A program made the position numbers and the translations under genes. The notes under the pieces are model-generated. The model ran no database searches, had not been told where the DNA came from, and worked only from the letters and a program-made list of their open reading frames with translations. A stretch of DNA of 64,000 bases, taken from positions 1,054,001-1,118,000 of the forward strand of contig CADCXC010000003.1 in NCBI GenBank assembly GCA_902806595.1, written 5' to 3'. Positions 22,255 through 33,455 of the stretch are shown one piece after another; within the stretch, counting starts at the first letter, position 1, and each line of letters begins with the position of its first letter. Source of the DNA: Pyrenopolyporus hunteri (lineage: Eukaryota; Ascomycota; Sordariomycetes; Xylariales; Hypoxylaceae).

Positions 22255-22560
22255 ATGTACCTCATTACCCCTGTCCCTATGACGCCGAGGTCTTCCACAA
22301 GTCGGGACCTCCATGTCCGGTCGCTGGAGCAAGAGAAGAAAAAAAAAAGGATAGCTGAATTTTTATTAGCCCGCGATCCCAACATATACCGACCGCCCTC
22401 ATTGAAGAAATTCAACAATTACCAGCTGACCGAGTTTCTCCACCGATCGAGAAGAGAAGGACAGCATGTCTTCATTGCTTACCTATTCATAATATTAATT
22501 GATTTATTTCGATCGATCTATTCGCTCTTTCAAATGATTACCAGACGAGCGCCAACATGA
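22255..22560 (+). other. Upstream open frame overlapping the ABC1 gene start
   Basis: A 101-codon frame from ATG 22255 whose stop TGA (22558-22560) overlaps the start codon of the next gene in an ATGA arrangement. The predicted product has a basic stretch (EQEKKKKRIAEF), then YRPPSLKKFNNYQL, then a hydrophobic tail. It may be an upstream ORF in the leader, a small gene, or chance. The rest of 21505-22556 outside this frame and the MITE holds no feature that I can see. Confidence 0.25.
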
Positions 22561-24463
22561 AATGTCTCTCACTCAACTCGTTCGGCCGCCTTGCCACCAA
22601 CCGATCGTGGACCTGCTCGAATTGCCGCACCCAACTACTTGTAGCTCACGTTAGGACAACGCAGCGTCCCGTCGCTAGAAAATACACTACCGGCTCTTCA
22701 GGCCATTCGAGACGGACACACAAATCCTCAAAACCCAGAGTCACTGTGTTAACCGCTGCCGCGACTGCTGCAACCGGCGCCGGGGTTCTAGCGTTCACGG
22801 ACGAAATCAAATACGGATATGATGCCACAGAACGATCCGGTAGAGTTGCCACCACGTTGGCACTCTGCATAAATGAGTACGGTTCAGAGAGGACTATATA
22901 GGGAAGAGTTCCAAGTTGTGGACTAACTTAACTCGTAGTTACCGAACGTCCTTGAACGAACGTGACCAGACGGAAGACCCCAAACAGAAAGACGATATCC
23001 TGAAATCGTGCCACAAAAGATGCGCGGAGCGGACGTTGAAAGTTCTCGAGAAGAATGGGGGTATATTCATCAAGCTGGGACAGCATCTGGTAATACTTCA
23101 GCGAAAACGACACACCTCATTGAAATTTTGCTAATTTATACGAAAGAGCGCGATGACTTACCTGCTACCGCCCGAGTGGACCGATACGTTTATACCACTC
23201 CAAGACAAGTGCCCCGTCTCTTCTTTGCAGTCAATTGAGGAGATGTTTCGCTCGGATACGGGCGAAGAGCTTAAGGATTATTTCTCCGAGTTTTCGGAAC
23301 AGCCAATAGGGGCTGCCTCTCTCGCCCAGGTCCACTTGGCAACGGTTAAAGAAGACGGTCGGAAAGTCGCCGTGAAAGTCCAACATCCGGGGTTGGCTCA
23401 ATGGGCACCCCTCGACCTCGCCTTGACCAAGTTTACCTTCTCAACCTTGAAGAAATTCTTCCCTGAGTACGATCTCGAGTGGCTGTCATCGGAGATGGAA
23501 ATTTCCCTGCCGCAGGAGCTCGACTTTCAACGCGAAGCCGCGAACGCCATCCGCACCAAGAACTACTTCGCCCAACTTCCCGAGTTGCCCCTCGTAATTC
23601 CCGAGGTCATCTGGGCGAAGAAGCGGATCTTGGTAATGGCGAACGAGTCGGGTCACCGTCTCGACGACCTCGAGTACTTGGACTCTAACCATATCGACCG
23701 TGATGAGGTGTCCGCCACCCTCGCCCGGATCTTCAACGAGATGATCTTCGGCAAGGGAGCGCCCCTACACTGCGACCCGCACGGCGGCAATCTTGCTATT
23801 CGGAAAACAACCCGCCGGAGACGTGGTGGGGCCAACTTCGAAATCATTATCTACGATCATGGACTGTACCGGGATATTCCCGAAAGTTTACAGCGTTCTT
23901 ATGCTAAGATGTGGTTAGCTGTCATCGAGGGAGATATGCCTGCCATGAAGCGCTACGCGCACGAGGTCGCCGGGATCACGGATGAGCAATTCCCCCTATT
24001 CGCCAGCGCCATTACGGGCCGCGATTACACCGTAGTCCAGTCCTCCATCCTGACTTCGCGGTCTGAACAGGAAAAGAAATCGATGGGTGACGCGCTGCAA
24101 GAAGGCCTGCTATCAGACCTCGTGACTATGCTAGGCCAGGTGCCCCGGATCATCCTACTAATCCTGAAGACGAACGACCTGACCCGCAGCTTAGACGAGA
24201 ACCTGCACACGCGGCAGGGCCCCATGCGGAACTTCATGATCTTAGCCCACTACTGCGCACGCACCGTATTCCGCGAGCAGGTAGAGGGGATCCTAGAGAG
24301 CCCCCGCAGCTTGCTGTGGCCGGGCAACGCGCTGCGGTTCGTGGCCGCCTGGGTGAGCTATCTACGCGTCGAGCTCAAGCTCGAGGCCTTCGAGCTCTGG
24401 CTCGCCGTCAAGAGGATGGTCGGCATCAAGACGACCGGCTACGCAAGCGCTGTATCATTATAA
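22557..24463 (+). CDS. Mitochondrial ABC1/ADCK-family atypical kinase (MCP2-like)
   Basis: Three exons: 22557-22876, 22939-23089, 23147-24463; about 595 residues. The N-terminus is basic with Cys-rich and Arg-rich stretches (probable mitochondrial presequence), then an Ala/Thr-rich hydrophobic segment (VLTAAATAATGAGVLAF). UbiB/ABC1 hallmarks follow in order: KLGQHL, the Ala-rich loop GAASLAQVH in place of a P-loop, VAVKVQHPG, the ELDFQREA motif, HCDPHGGNL, and YDHGLYR where kinases have DFG. The family (COQ8, ADCK1/2/5, yeast Cqd1 and Mcp2/Cqd2) acts in mitochondrial lipid and coenzyme Q handling. LQDKCPVSS and the overall pattern suggest the ADCK1/Mcp2 branch rather than COQ8, inferred. The third exon uses an AAAG acceptor, less typical, but phase and alignment fit. 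Confidence 0.9.
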
Positions 24464-26077
24464 TCATACCTTGGGTATGCGTTACGAAATCGCTGCCTGG
24501 GGGCCTACCTTATCCGCCTAAGTTATATAATAATACGCCGAGGGTGGTGGTGAAGGGGGTATCTCTAGGACTTTAGAAGCGAGCCCCGCCCCTTTTTTTT
24601 GGCGTGTGAAGACTTGGAGTTGCATGGGATACCTTGATAGATAAATAGATATACACACAGATGTGAGCATTAGGTGGCGTAGGCGGGCACGTAGTTGAAT
24701 GCGGATTGCATGAGCGAAACAGGTCTTGATATACCATGTACTGAAGATCCATGACGTGTCTATAAATACAAAAGCTTATGAACTCTTTCGCCGTTATTAT
24801 TTTTTCCGTTTACATGGATCGGCTGTTATTCGTCGCTTAGCATATTCAAGCTGATGTAATAGTAAACCCTTGAGTCCCCTCGTCCCCGTCTCCCGACAAC
24901 GAGATTAGCTATTCCCTGGCTCGTCTCTTTATCATAATCTTTTCCGTGTACTTCGAGATGTTCGGATATGGCCCCTATTCGCCCCTAGAGCGCCGACGGC
25001 GGCAGGTGACGGTTTAACCGCAAGTCATAAAAGACTAAAATTAGTCAGAGGTATCTACATCGTCAACCACTTCGTTATAACCCTAACCCTAACCCTTACC
25101 CTTACCCTATCGCCCATTAGCCCTTGGTTGCGGTAGGAGGACCAGCCTGTCTAATTCATATTAAGCACTGAAGAGATTTGGATTTCGAGGACTTTGTTTC
25201 AGAAAGTTGCTACTCCAACGAGAAACATGGGCACTCACACTTTGAATTATGAAGGTGTTATACATATACAGATTAGAAAAGCAGGTATAGAGGTATTTTC
25301 CACCAGATCATTTCTCTTGGGCCGATATATGCTACGACACATGTTATGATTTGGCAAGATATAGACGTTAGATGAAGCTAGTAAAGTAAGAAGAAATCTA
25401 GGGGTGAAGTGGGAGATAATATTCTTACCTAGCGAGGGGGATAGGCGTGTCTCAAACACACAGGTTCCTGTTTCCGCCGGGGAAATTAGCAGACTCCAGA
25501 GTCCGCTCTATAAATATTAAAGGACTCAATATGTGAGGTTGATTCTTCCCTAAAATCTTTCATTTATGTAAGAGTTCGCGAGTTGCGCTTTCTTGTTAGA
25601 ATAGTGATCCCATGGGGCCTAATTCATAACTACCTAGATAACGAGCCAGCCTTAACTAACTGGAGGAAGAGGAGGGTATCGGGCTTGCAAATATTATCTG
25701 GTTTCCATAGGGGGAATATAAATATTTATTTACTTCTGGGGTGGGGGGGAGTTGCCGACAGCAGAAGTGTTACTTGGTCTAATATATTTATGCTATAATT
25801 CTTAATTTACTTAATTATACAAATCGTATCACAAGTCTTTAGGAATTTGGGGACTAGATTAGGTTTATGACTCCAGGCTGAGTCTTTTAGATAGCTATAT
25901 AACAGATTGCGCAGACTAGGGCTATTGTTGAACCATCCTCATAAGGTGCCCTCTCGTTGAAGAGTTTAAGTCTGAGATCTACTGAGGGCCGTTTTCCTTA
26001 CATATAATGCAGGTACTTTGTGTACTAAACCTTTCCTACAACCCTCCTAGTTGAGCATCTCAAACGAGTCTCTAGAT
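24464..26077. other. Intergenic, mostly featureless
   Basis: About 1.6 kb. Apart from the telomere-like tract at 25078-25109, I see no gene or RNA. Short open frames such as 25247-25459 (-) and 25583-25798 (+) show no coding character. Confidence 0.55.
25078..25109. repeat. Short interstitial telomere-like tract
   Basis: TAACCC repeated three times, followed by TTACCC twice and a last TTACCCTA-like overlap. The fungal telomere repeat is TTAGGG (CCCTAA on this strand). Only about five units, two of them degenerate (CCCTTA). It could be a double-strand-break repair scar, an old fusion point, or a TTAGGG-factor binding site. Confidence 0.8.
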
Positions 26078-26425
26078 TCATTTTTCTCCGCGCTCAGTGC
26101 TCGCCACAACCGTTTCATCATTTGGTTCGTCACCTAATAATTAGGGTTAGTTAATATTCAATCGGGACACGGGATGATTAAACTAACCAATAATGGTCAC
26201 GGCAGAACCTCCAGGGAAGGAGACTTTCTGTGTGATCTTGAAGGCTTTGGGGCGAGGAGAAATTTTCGTGGAACCGGCAGCGGCTACGCCGGGGTTATCT
26301 GTGGTCGGGGTTGATGTTTCTTTGCGTTCGACGACTCCCTCAAATCCACAGTCAATATGAATGTTGATGACAGTGCCGTTTGCGTCTGCGTCAATCTCCT
26401 TCCCATTAAGATTAATGACAGTCAT
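26078..26425 (-). CDS. Small hypothetical protein, two exons
   Basis: Exons 26188-26425 and 26078-26133; 97 residues, phase 1. The 54-base intron has a GTTAGT donor, a perfect TTAACTAAC branch point and a TTATTAG acceptor, strong evidence of a real gene. A TATAAAT box lies at 26546-26552 (minus strand), about 120 bases before the ATG. The product starts MTVINLNGKEIDADANGTVI, has Thr/Pro-rich and Lys-rich middle parts and an acidic tail ending ERGEK. No signal peptide, membrane segment or known domain. It sits alone in a gene-poor stretch, so it could be an accessory gene. Confidence 0.6.
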
Positions 26426-28517
26426 CTTAAGATGTATGGTAGTGGAACTTTTTTTCTTTCTGGTTAACTGTGAGATATTCGATGTTGATTAGGAAGCCTA
26501 GTAAGTGACAGACCAAGAGAGATTTGAGATGGAATCATGGGCTGCATTTATACATATGAAAGCGCCAATAGAAATTGGACCACATTGTTATGTTGCTAAA
26601 GTACGCTGTAGTTGTTTCTTTACTATATGGTTGGCCTTATGACGCGCGTGCCAGCAAGTGTTAGCCATGGGGGAAAACAGCAAATACCAAGACAATATCA
26701 AACGCAATGTACAGCAATTCTGAGTGATTTTTTGCGGTTCCGCGGCGTCTTGCTATCTACTCCTCGAACGAAATTGTTCTAAAATTGTGCCGTGGATGTA
26801 GGGATAACTATAGGGAGATACGTTCACTGGTCAACGGTAGCTTATATTATTATTTTAACTGTGCCGCGCCAATTAATCTAGGGGAAAACTTGATATATTT
26901 CCCGGTATATAACTCGCTGTTGAAGTGGCGTCGATATGTATGATTCCTAATGAACTCTGACCATCGTCGTGGTTTAGTACTCTGGCAAATTATCGTGAAC
27001 GCAAATTTCTAGTTCATATGTGCGTTAAGATGATAAGAACTTAGAGGACGTCCGGTAAATACGAATACTCGTATTTGAGGTTCCTACCTTGGATAAAATG
27101 CCATCAGCTCATCGTTTTAATATGACTATCGGTTACTGTCACGGAATAGGGCATATAAGCGCTATTTACGAGCTTCGCAAATGGTGGCGTCACTTTTGCG
27201 ATAGTTACTAAGTAATGATAGGCGTTCTATTATGGCACTTAACATCAAGTATCTCTCGTATTAACGGCAAGTACCCTATTAACACATCTGAAGGTCTAAT
27301 TTCGAACGACTCCTAATCCTATCATGGATTTGAGGGGAACTGTTTGCGCGGGAGCGTCCTAAAATGACTTTTAATGTCTGTAGGTGAAGAAGAGCCCGTG
27401 GTAAATCATAGGACGGGTGGCGTTACCACCGTTAATGTCGAGCCTACGCATCACGAAATTTCTCTTAGTATATAGCGTACCTATTGTTAAAGATTACGCC
27501 TGAGCTCATATAAAGCTGTTGCAATTGCTATAGGTAAGCATTTTATGTAAATTCGTGAATGGTTCTGCGTATTCATTATCAGGTGGAAAATATGCTTGAT
27601 ATAAAGTATCTCGGAATAATCCTTGGTTACCTCCGGACCCTTTGGTCAATCAATGTACGGTGCCCGGGGGGGCGCGATGTTGCGAAGCCTGTGCCGATTG
27701 TCGGCACATAGCGGTAGGTTCTACTACCGATTCTACCCCCTTTCCCTACCTACGTCCATATCCATTTTTACACTCGCACTTATAGCTATCTGCGGTACCG
27801 ATATAGTGGCTAGGGCTGATATGATAAAGAAAATATGTTCAATGGGGTGGAAGGCCTGCGACTCGAACCCAGGTGCCGGGGTATATTATATGATGCGGGA
27901 ACGGATGGAAGCCTGGGCTGCTACCTCGACCGGGGTGGCGTCCCGGAGCCTTCCTTGAAATCCGAGTAAACCCGGACACTTTGTATTATTGATAACACAG
28001 CCGGAACATCACTTTGTTCTGTTGATGTGGTAGTCATTCTCGTGATATATTGTACTATGCTTTCCTCCTGAGGGGAAAAAAAAAGAAACGATAATAATTC
28101 ATAACCTCCAATGTAATGCAGAGGCTTCCCATAATAGCGAGGTGAAAACGGAACCACCCAATCACCAAATCAATCCCATGATCTTTGTAATACAATGCGC
28201 GGCGCTATGCTGAATTTCTGCGCTACGAAAGTGAAATCTTGCTACAGCTCCATATCCCCGTATCTCCATCTCTCCATACCGACCTAACGTGTTCTGTGTC
28301 GCGTGATTGGGAGGGAGGATGGCGTGATACGTCGTTTGTCGCGCGGTGGTTCTGCCAATTATAATAGCGCCATTAGGGGGGCGGTTCGCCAATTCTCGGT
28401 TTAATAAAGGGGTATCATTTTCATTCAAAGCTCCAATTGCCGGTACGTCATTGTCAATTCCTCCACGCTTTCAACGGCCCCTCCGAAATGTCATCCTCCA
28501 TTAACATAGCGCTAAAA
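26426..28517. other. Intergenic, gene-poor
   Basis: About 2.1 kb. The left part carries the promoter of the 97-residue gene. The stretch 27620-27960 has an open frame on the plus strand without an ATG-initiated, coding-like start, and 28162-28428 (-) is open but has no recognisable product. No RNA gene confirmed. Confidence 0.5.
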
Positions 28518-28775
28518 CTAGCGACCACCCCACCTCCAACTCGAACTTGGACTCGACGACGTCGATGTGGGTGTGGACGTAGACGTAGATGCGGTGTGGG
28601 CGCTGGCGTCGCTGCGGTCGCTATCCATCGAACGCTTCTCAGATACTGGTGAAGGCGACCGGCGCAGATACGTCGAGGCGTAGGTGGTGGTCGTGCCGGT
28701 GGTACCTAGCGGCTCGGGAGAAGTCTGGCGCGTCTGGAACGACTTGTAGATTTGCTTGCACAGGTGTGCAGACAT
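28518..28775 (-). CDS. Small Ser/Thr-rich hypothetical protein
   Basis: A single exon of 85 residues. The start MSAHLCKQIYKSFQTR uses mostly G/C-ending codons, unlike the surrounding DNA, which supports coding. The second half is a Ser/Thr/Pro low-complexity tail (STSTSTPTSTSSSP) ending WRWGGR. ATG 28775 is chosen because the N-terminal segment reads as an amphipathic helix from there; ATG 28793 in the same frame would add six residues. The upstream minus strand is pyrimidine-rich, as many fungal promoters are. Function unknown. Confidence 0.55.
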   Translation of the reverse strand: MSAHLCKQIYKSFQTRQTSPEPLGTTGTTTTYASTYLRRSPSPVSEKRSMDSDRSDASAHTASTSTSTPTSTSSSPSSSWRWGGR

Positions 28776-31700
28776 GGTGTATGTGGGTGACATGGTTGTG
28801 CGAGAGTAGTAGAGCTGGTGATCTCGACTTGGTTTGGGGGTGCGGCTCGTTACGCGGTACGGGAGAGCCTCGTCGAATGTCGTGGAACAGAGTGGATTGG
28901 TAGGGCGGTAGGGCGCTAGTATGCTTGTATGCTTGTATGCTTGTGCGTGAAGAGAGAGAAATAGAGAGACGTCAAAGACTGAAGGGTGTTAAGAGTTGCT
29001 CGCTTCTAGTTTAAGTATGAGGGCTGCTGGTTCGGTGGAACGACTTGGCACTATGCGCGATAGAGATAGAGACGGTAGATGTTACCGATAGGGAGGACGA
29101 GAAGGGAAAGAGGATGATTGAATGGGTAGCGGCGGGGGAGTGGAGAGTTTTATTTGCCTGTGCCCGTAGTGAAGGAGAAGGGACTTAGTAAATCTTCCGA
29201 AAATAGAAATAGTCTTTGCGATCCAGCACGATTGGAAATCAGAGGAGGAAATTGAAGAGAAGAACACGGACGCAGAGGGAGAAAAGTTGGGAGACGGTAG
29301 TCAGAGAGGGACCCCTGATAAAGTGAATAGGTACCTAAGGTACGGGTAGTAGGTGCAGACAGCAGGTACAGTACCTGGTATATAAGCTCAGCTGGTTTGA
29401 GCTAGGTACCTAGCTGCCAGAGATAGGTGTCACCTTCAATGTTCTTTAGGAGGTACCTACCTACACACCTAGGTACACATAAGGTACATAAACAAAACAT
29501 GACATGTACGCAGGTACCTTTATTATTTATTACACGTTAAGAACCGCAGCCCGGGGCGAGAAATGTTGGAATGGATCACATGTGGGCTCTATATACACTA
29601 TGTAGGTACCTACGTAGTGGTGAGTTGGTAGTCGAAAAGTTGAACAAATTCCCCTGGAAGAAAAGGGGGGCAAGAAGGAGGGTACATACATGTATGTAAT
29701 GGCACTGGCTGCCTCTGAACAATTGGTCCAGTGACGGTTTGGTCCCTGTAAATCGCCCTGTCGTATCTACCGGCTGTCCCCGCCCCATCAGGTCACCCAC
29801 AGTCCTAAAATGGCTGCTGGAGTACGCTGCAGCCAATGGGAGCCTGCCTAATTGACATTACACAGCAGCCCAACGAACCTTATGTGACTCTGTACAACTA
29901 TGTATGAGCTGATCTGGATCGTACGACCGCACCACCTGGAATGACCCTTCCCGGTAAATAGCCACTCCACCATCTTCGGTGTGTTCTGTTCGTAATTGTA
30001 TTTTGTACTTGCCTGCCTATATACCTGTACCCACGCAGCTGCCACGGTACCTTTACGCGCATATTCCACTCTTAGCGAACACTAGTGAATCTTACGAAGG
30101 GAATAAACTAAAATAACCTGAGTTGCGCAATTCTTGCCAGCGATGTGCAAACAAAGCGACACAACTTGCGGAGTTGCAACCCACGGCGGCTCCACAGTTG
30201 TTATTCAATGGCTCTAATCTCCTTGGTGTTCAAAAGGATTCCAACGATTCCATTCTTATCTCTTATCGCCATGTACAACGCCTACACACAAACAAGCCAC
30301 TTTGCGACCCTCTGCCAGGCCTCGAAATCCAGTTTTCTAGACCCGAACATCACCTACATGAGTAGGTAGGTAGGTAGGTAGGCAAGACACCGTGTAGGAA
30401 TGCAGGATTAGAGGAGTTTAGCCCAGGCAAGCTCTCCTCAGCACTACACACGCTATGGCATCGCAAGGTACAGCAACCGTCGTAGCAGCTGTTTTGGCAT
30501 CGTCTAGCGTCGACAAGTTAGAAACAGGTTGCGTTGCTTTGCGTTCGGTAGTTGAAACATATGGGACACGTCTTCACCTCAGCTTCAGAACAAGTTAGGT
30601 TACCTTACGTTGCCCCCCGCAGGCACAATGATACGCCGTCGGCTTGCTGCGTCGGTTGTCGGGATACGTCATCCTGTACTAAATTGAAGCCATATGCATC
30701 GTCGCCTATGTATACATCCATACTTCCATCCATCACGTTCCCAGTCTCGTGATTATCTTCCCAATTAGGCCCCGATGTGGTGTTCTACCTGATGCTGTGC
30801 TCGAAGTCATCAGGCTCCGAGTAACATACCATGTATACGACGTACATACATGAGTCAGCATGCGTACCGGGAGAGCCGCATCCTGTGCCGCATTTATTTC
30901 CCCGATTTTGAACTACGTGCTTCTGTCTTATTCTAAGAGGCAACTTACTAATAGTAACTCTTCGTCGCTGTTATCATATTATCACAGTTGACAAATCCGT
31001 GGAAGCTTCGGATTCGGGGATAAGGCGTACGACCTCTATATACATTATTAAACGAATCGGAAGACATGGATATAAATCGATGTTATCCTCCTTATAAATA
31101 CCTAGGTAAGGTTTAAAGGACTATTAGTTGTGTACTTTTTAAAGACTTCTATGAGCCCGCTAATATACGGATTCAAAGAGAGTTGCGACTCTTCCGACCC
31201 ACTTATTAGTAGCAACATCAACTTCATTGAAGAGTTGCGAAAGATGCAAATGACTTTTTAACTAAAGCTATTTTTCGAAGGGGGAAAGAATACTCATATT
31301 TTAAATTCTAAAGAATCGTTCAGAGTAGTTAGCGACGGTTGCCGAATTTAAGCATTTAAATTTATACATGTATATCAATCCAAATGCACCGTATTAATTA
31401 TCTCAAGAAACAATAACAACAATTCCTTCTTCATTTGAGCTTAGAGTAACTAGTGTATTAATCCATACTACATATCCTACTGAATGTTTTGTATGTGCGT
31501 TACGTGCAAGTTCAATAAACCAATTCGCTTCTATCGCCGGTCCGGCAGTTTGATTTTCGTACCTAAGCACATTCCAACTCTAGTTTCTCGTATTCGTATT
31601 CCGGGTCTTTGGTGCATTGCCTATTGTTTACTCTGTGCCGCTAGGTTGGCTGCTAAGAACCATCATATGCGCTTCCCGAGTCGTACGATCTTCATATTCT

Positions 31701-32120
31701 AGTGGATCACGATAGCACGGCCCCAGCAGAACGTAAGTACATACTCCTTCGATATTCGGTGACGGTAAACCAGGGGGCTCGGAAAGGGGGAAGAAATCGG
31801 TTCACTGCGTCCTGTTTGTGGCTGGTTATTATTTTACATACATACATCAATCTTATCTTCAGACATGGTATGATGATCACTTGGAAACCTGTCGACACCA
31901 AGGAGTGAGCAATCGAATTTGTAGTAGCGGTGGCGAGAACTGTGGTGTGTAGCGGAGTCAATATGAGTCTCTTGCAGAGATCGACCATGTTCCAATCTAG
32001 ATAGGCATTAAAGTCTCACGCTGTCGAACGAATATGATGAGATTCTTCTCTACGTACCATGCCTAGCCTATATACATACATGCATACACGTGCCTAGGTG
32101 GATACCTACGCAGCCGGACG
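28776..32120. other. Long intergenic region
   Basis: About 3.3 kb without a gene I can support. Seen: a triplicated ATGCTTGT-like repeat (28920-28945); TAGGTACCTA motifs (29326-29340, 29405-29475, 29599-29616); a GTAG tetranucleotide run (30360-30380); and a relatively AT-rich part (31030-31450). Open frames here (for example 30123-30365, 31707-31988) have no coding character. Confidence 0.5.
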
Positions 32121-33455
32121 CTACCGCCCAGTCTGCGCGGTATAGGGGAACGGCTTCCACAAGGCCTTGACGCCGAACCACCACAGCTCGTCCTGCCAGG
32201 TATTCCAGAAGTGGCCGCCGAACGGCGTGACGCGGGACAAGAACCCGATGTCGAGCGCGCCCAGCGCGGCCTGCAGGTCGCGGCCGGACTGGAACACCGA
32301 GTCGTACAGGCCGTACGCGACGAACAGGCCCTTCCTCGCGAGCGCCGGGTTCGCCGCCAGCGCCGCCTCGTCCACGTACGGGCCCTCGGTCGCCGGGGAG
32401 AACATGCCGAAGTAGTCGAAGCGGTCCGTCGCGTTGACGTACATCTCGTACGTGAGGCGGCCGCCCCACGACAGGCCCGCGAACGCCCGGCACGCCGCCT
32501 CCGCGCACACGTCCAGGTTCGCGTCCACCCAGGGGAACAGGTACCTCTCGTAGTTCTCGCGGATGTGCCGCGACGTCGGCAGCTGCGAGAAGTTGGCCCG
32601 GCTGCCCATCACGAACTTGGGCAGGCTGTCGTCCAGGTTGTAGAACGACGGCATGACCACCACCGTCGGCGCGATGTGGCCCCCCGCGATCAGGTTGTCC
32701 ATGATGCTCGACATCCGCCCCTGGTTCTCCCAGTCGTTGCCGTTGCCGAACGCCCCGTGCGACAGGTACAGCAGCGGATACTTCTTCCCCTCCACCTTGC
32801 CGTATTCCGCCGGCAGGTACAGCGCCATGTGGTGCACGTCGGGCGCCGGGTGGATCGAGCCCGGCGAGCTGTAGTTGACAGACTGGATGGTGCCTCGGAA
32901 TTCGGCGGGCGCGGGCAGCGCGTAGTCGAAGTTGCCGTTTATGTCGTCCGTGCCCTGGAATCGCGCGTCGAAGGGAACCTGGAAGCTGGAAGACACTTGG
33001 TCCCCCTGGACATTTTGGAAAGGGGGCAGGTCCGGGTCGGTGACGAGCTGGCCGGTATCTATGCTGCAGTTGGGCGCGTAGTTACAGTCGATTAGGTACG
33101 CATAGCTGTATATCCCGGAGGGAAGAGGCGTCGTATAAGTCCATTGACCGTCACCTTCGTTCACCATCTCGTACGGCCACTTGTAGCCCTCGGGCATCTG
33201 CCCAAAGGTTACGAAGAAATCACCGGGCTTGTAGTCATGGGGGTCGTACCACGCCTGTGAAGTCAGAGTGGTGTGGAACTGGTCGGTAAACGCTTGCAAG
33301 CCACCGCCGATGAGCACGCGGCTTGCTGTCTTGTTGGTATATTTGAAGTCCACCTCATATCCCGTCGGGCCTTTGTCCGTCTTCCGTACCGTCACGGAGG
33401 CAGAGGCCCTGGAGAGGCACAACGCCAATAGGCCTAGAGCCTTATACTGAAACAT
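32121..33455 (-). CDS. Secreted esterase, CE1/esterase-D-like alpha/beta hydrolase
   Basis: Single exon, 444 residues. Residues 1-20 (MFQYKALGLLALCLSRASAS) form a signal peptide. An N-terminal all-beta part (about 21-200) resembles the carbohydrate-binding-like modules that precede esterase-D domains. The hydrolase part shows YPLLYLSHGAFGNGNDW (oxyanion region), the nucleophile elbow GLSWGG with Ser about residue 329, an Asp near 385 (GLYDS), and His about 415 in FGGHFWNTW. This layout is that of feruloyl and acetyl-xylan esterases of family CE1, which cut ester side groups from plant cell-wall xylan. Several N-glycosylation sequons (NKT, NCS, NYS, NFS, NAT) fit secretion. It has no intron, and its C-terminal two thirds are much more GC-rich than the neighbours. 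A TATAAATA box lies 87 bases upstream. Confidence 0.85.
   Translation of the reverse strand: MFQYKALGLLALCLSRASASVTVRKTDKGPTGYEVDFKYTNKTASRVLIGGGLQAFTDQFHTTLTSQAWYDPHDYKPGDFFVTFGQMPEGYKWPYEMVNEGDGQWTYTTPLPSGIYSYAYLIDCNYAPNCSIDTGQLVTDPDLPPFQNVQGDQVSSSFQVPFDARFQGTDDINGNFDYALPAPAEFRGTIQSVNYSSPGSIHPAPDVHHMALYLPAEYGKVEGKKYPLLYLSHGAFGNGNDWENQGRMSSIMDNLIAGGHIAPTVVVMPSFYNLDDSLPKFVMGSRANFSQLPTSRHIRENYERYLFPWVDANLDVCAEAACRAFAGLSWGGRLTYEMYVNATDRFDYFGMFSPATEGPYVDEAALAANPALARKGLFVAYGLYDSVFQSGRDLQAALGALDIGFLSRVTPFGGHFWNTWQDELWWFGVKALWKPFPYTAQTGR

Noticed and set aside
27855..27885. tRNA-like box B (GTTCGAGTC on the minus strand)
   Set aside because: The T-arm pairs only partly, and no box A or cloverleaf could be built at a proper distance.
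32211..33095. 294-codon plus-strand frame opposite the esterase
   Set aside because: It is Arg/Val/His-rich shadow sequence caused by the strong G/C third positions of the minus-strand esterase gene.
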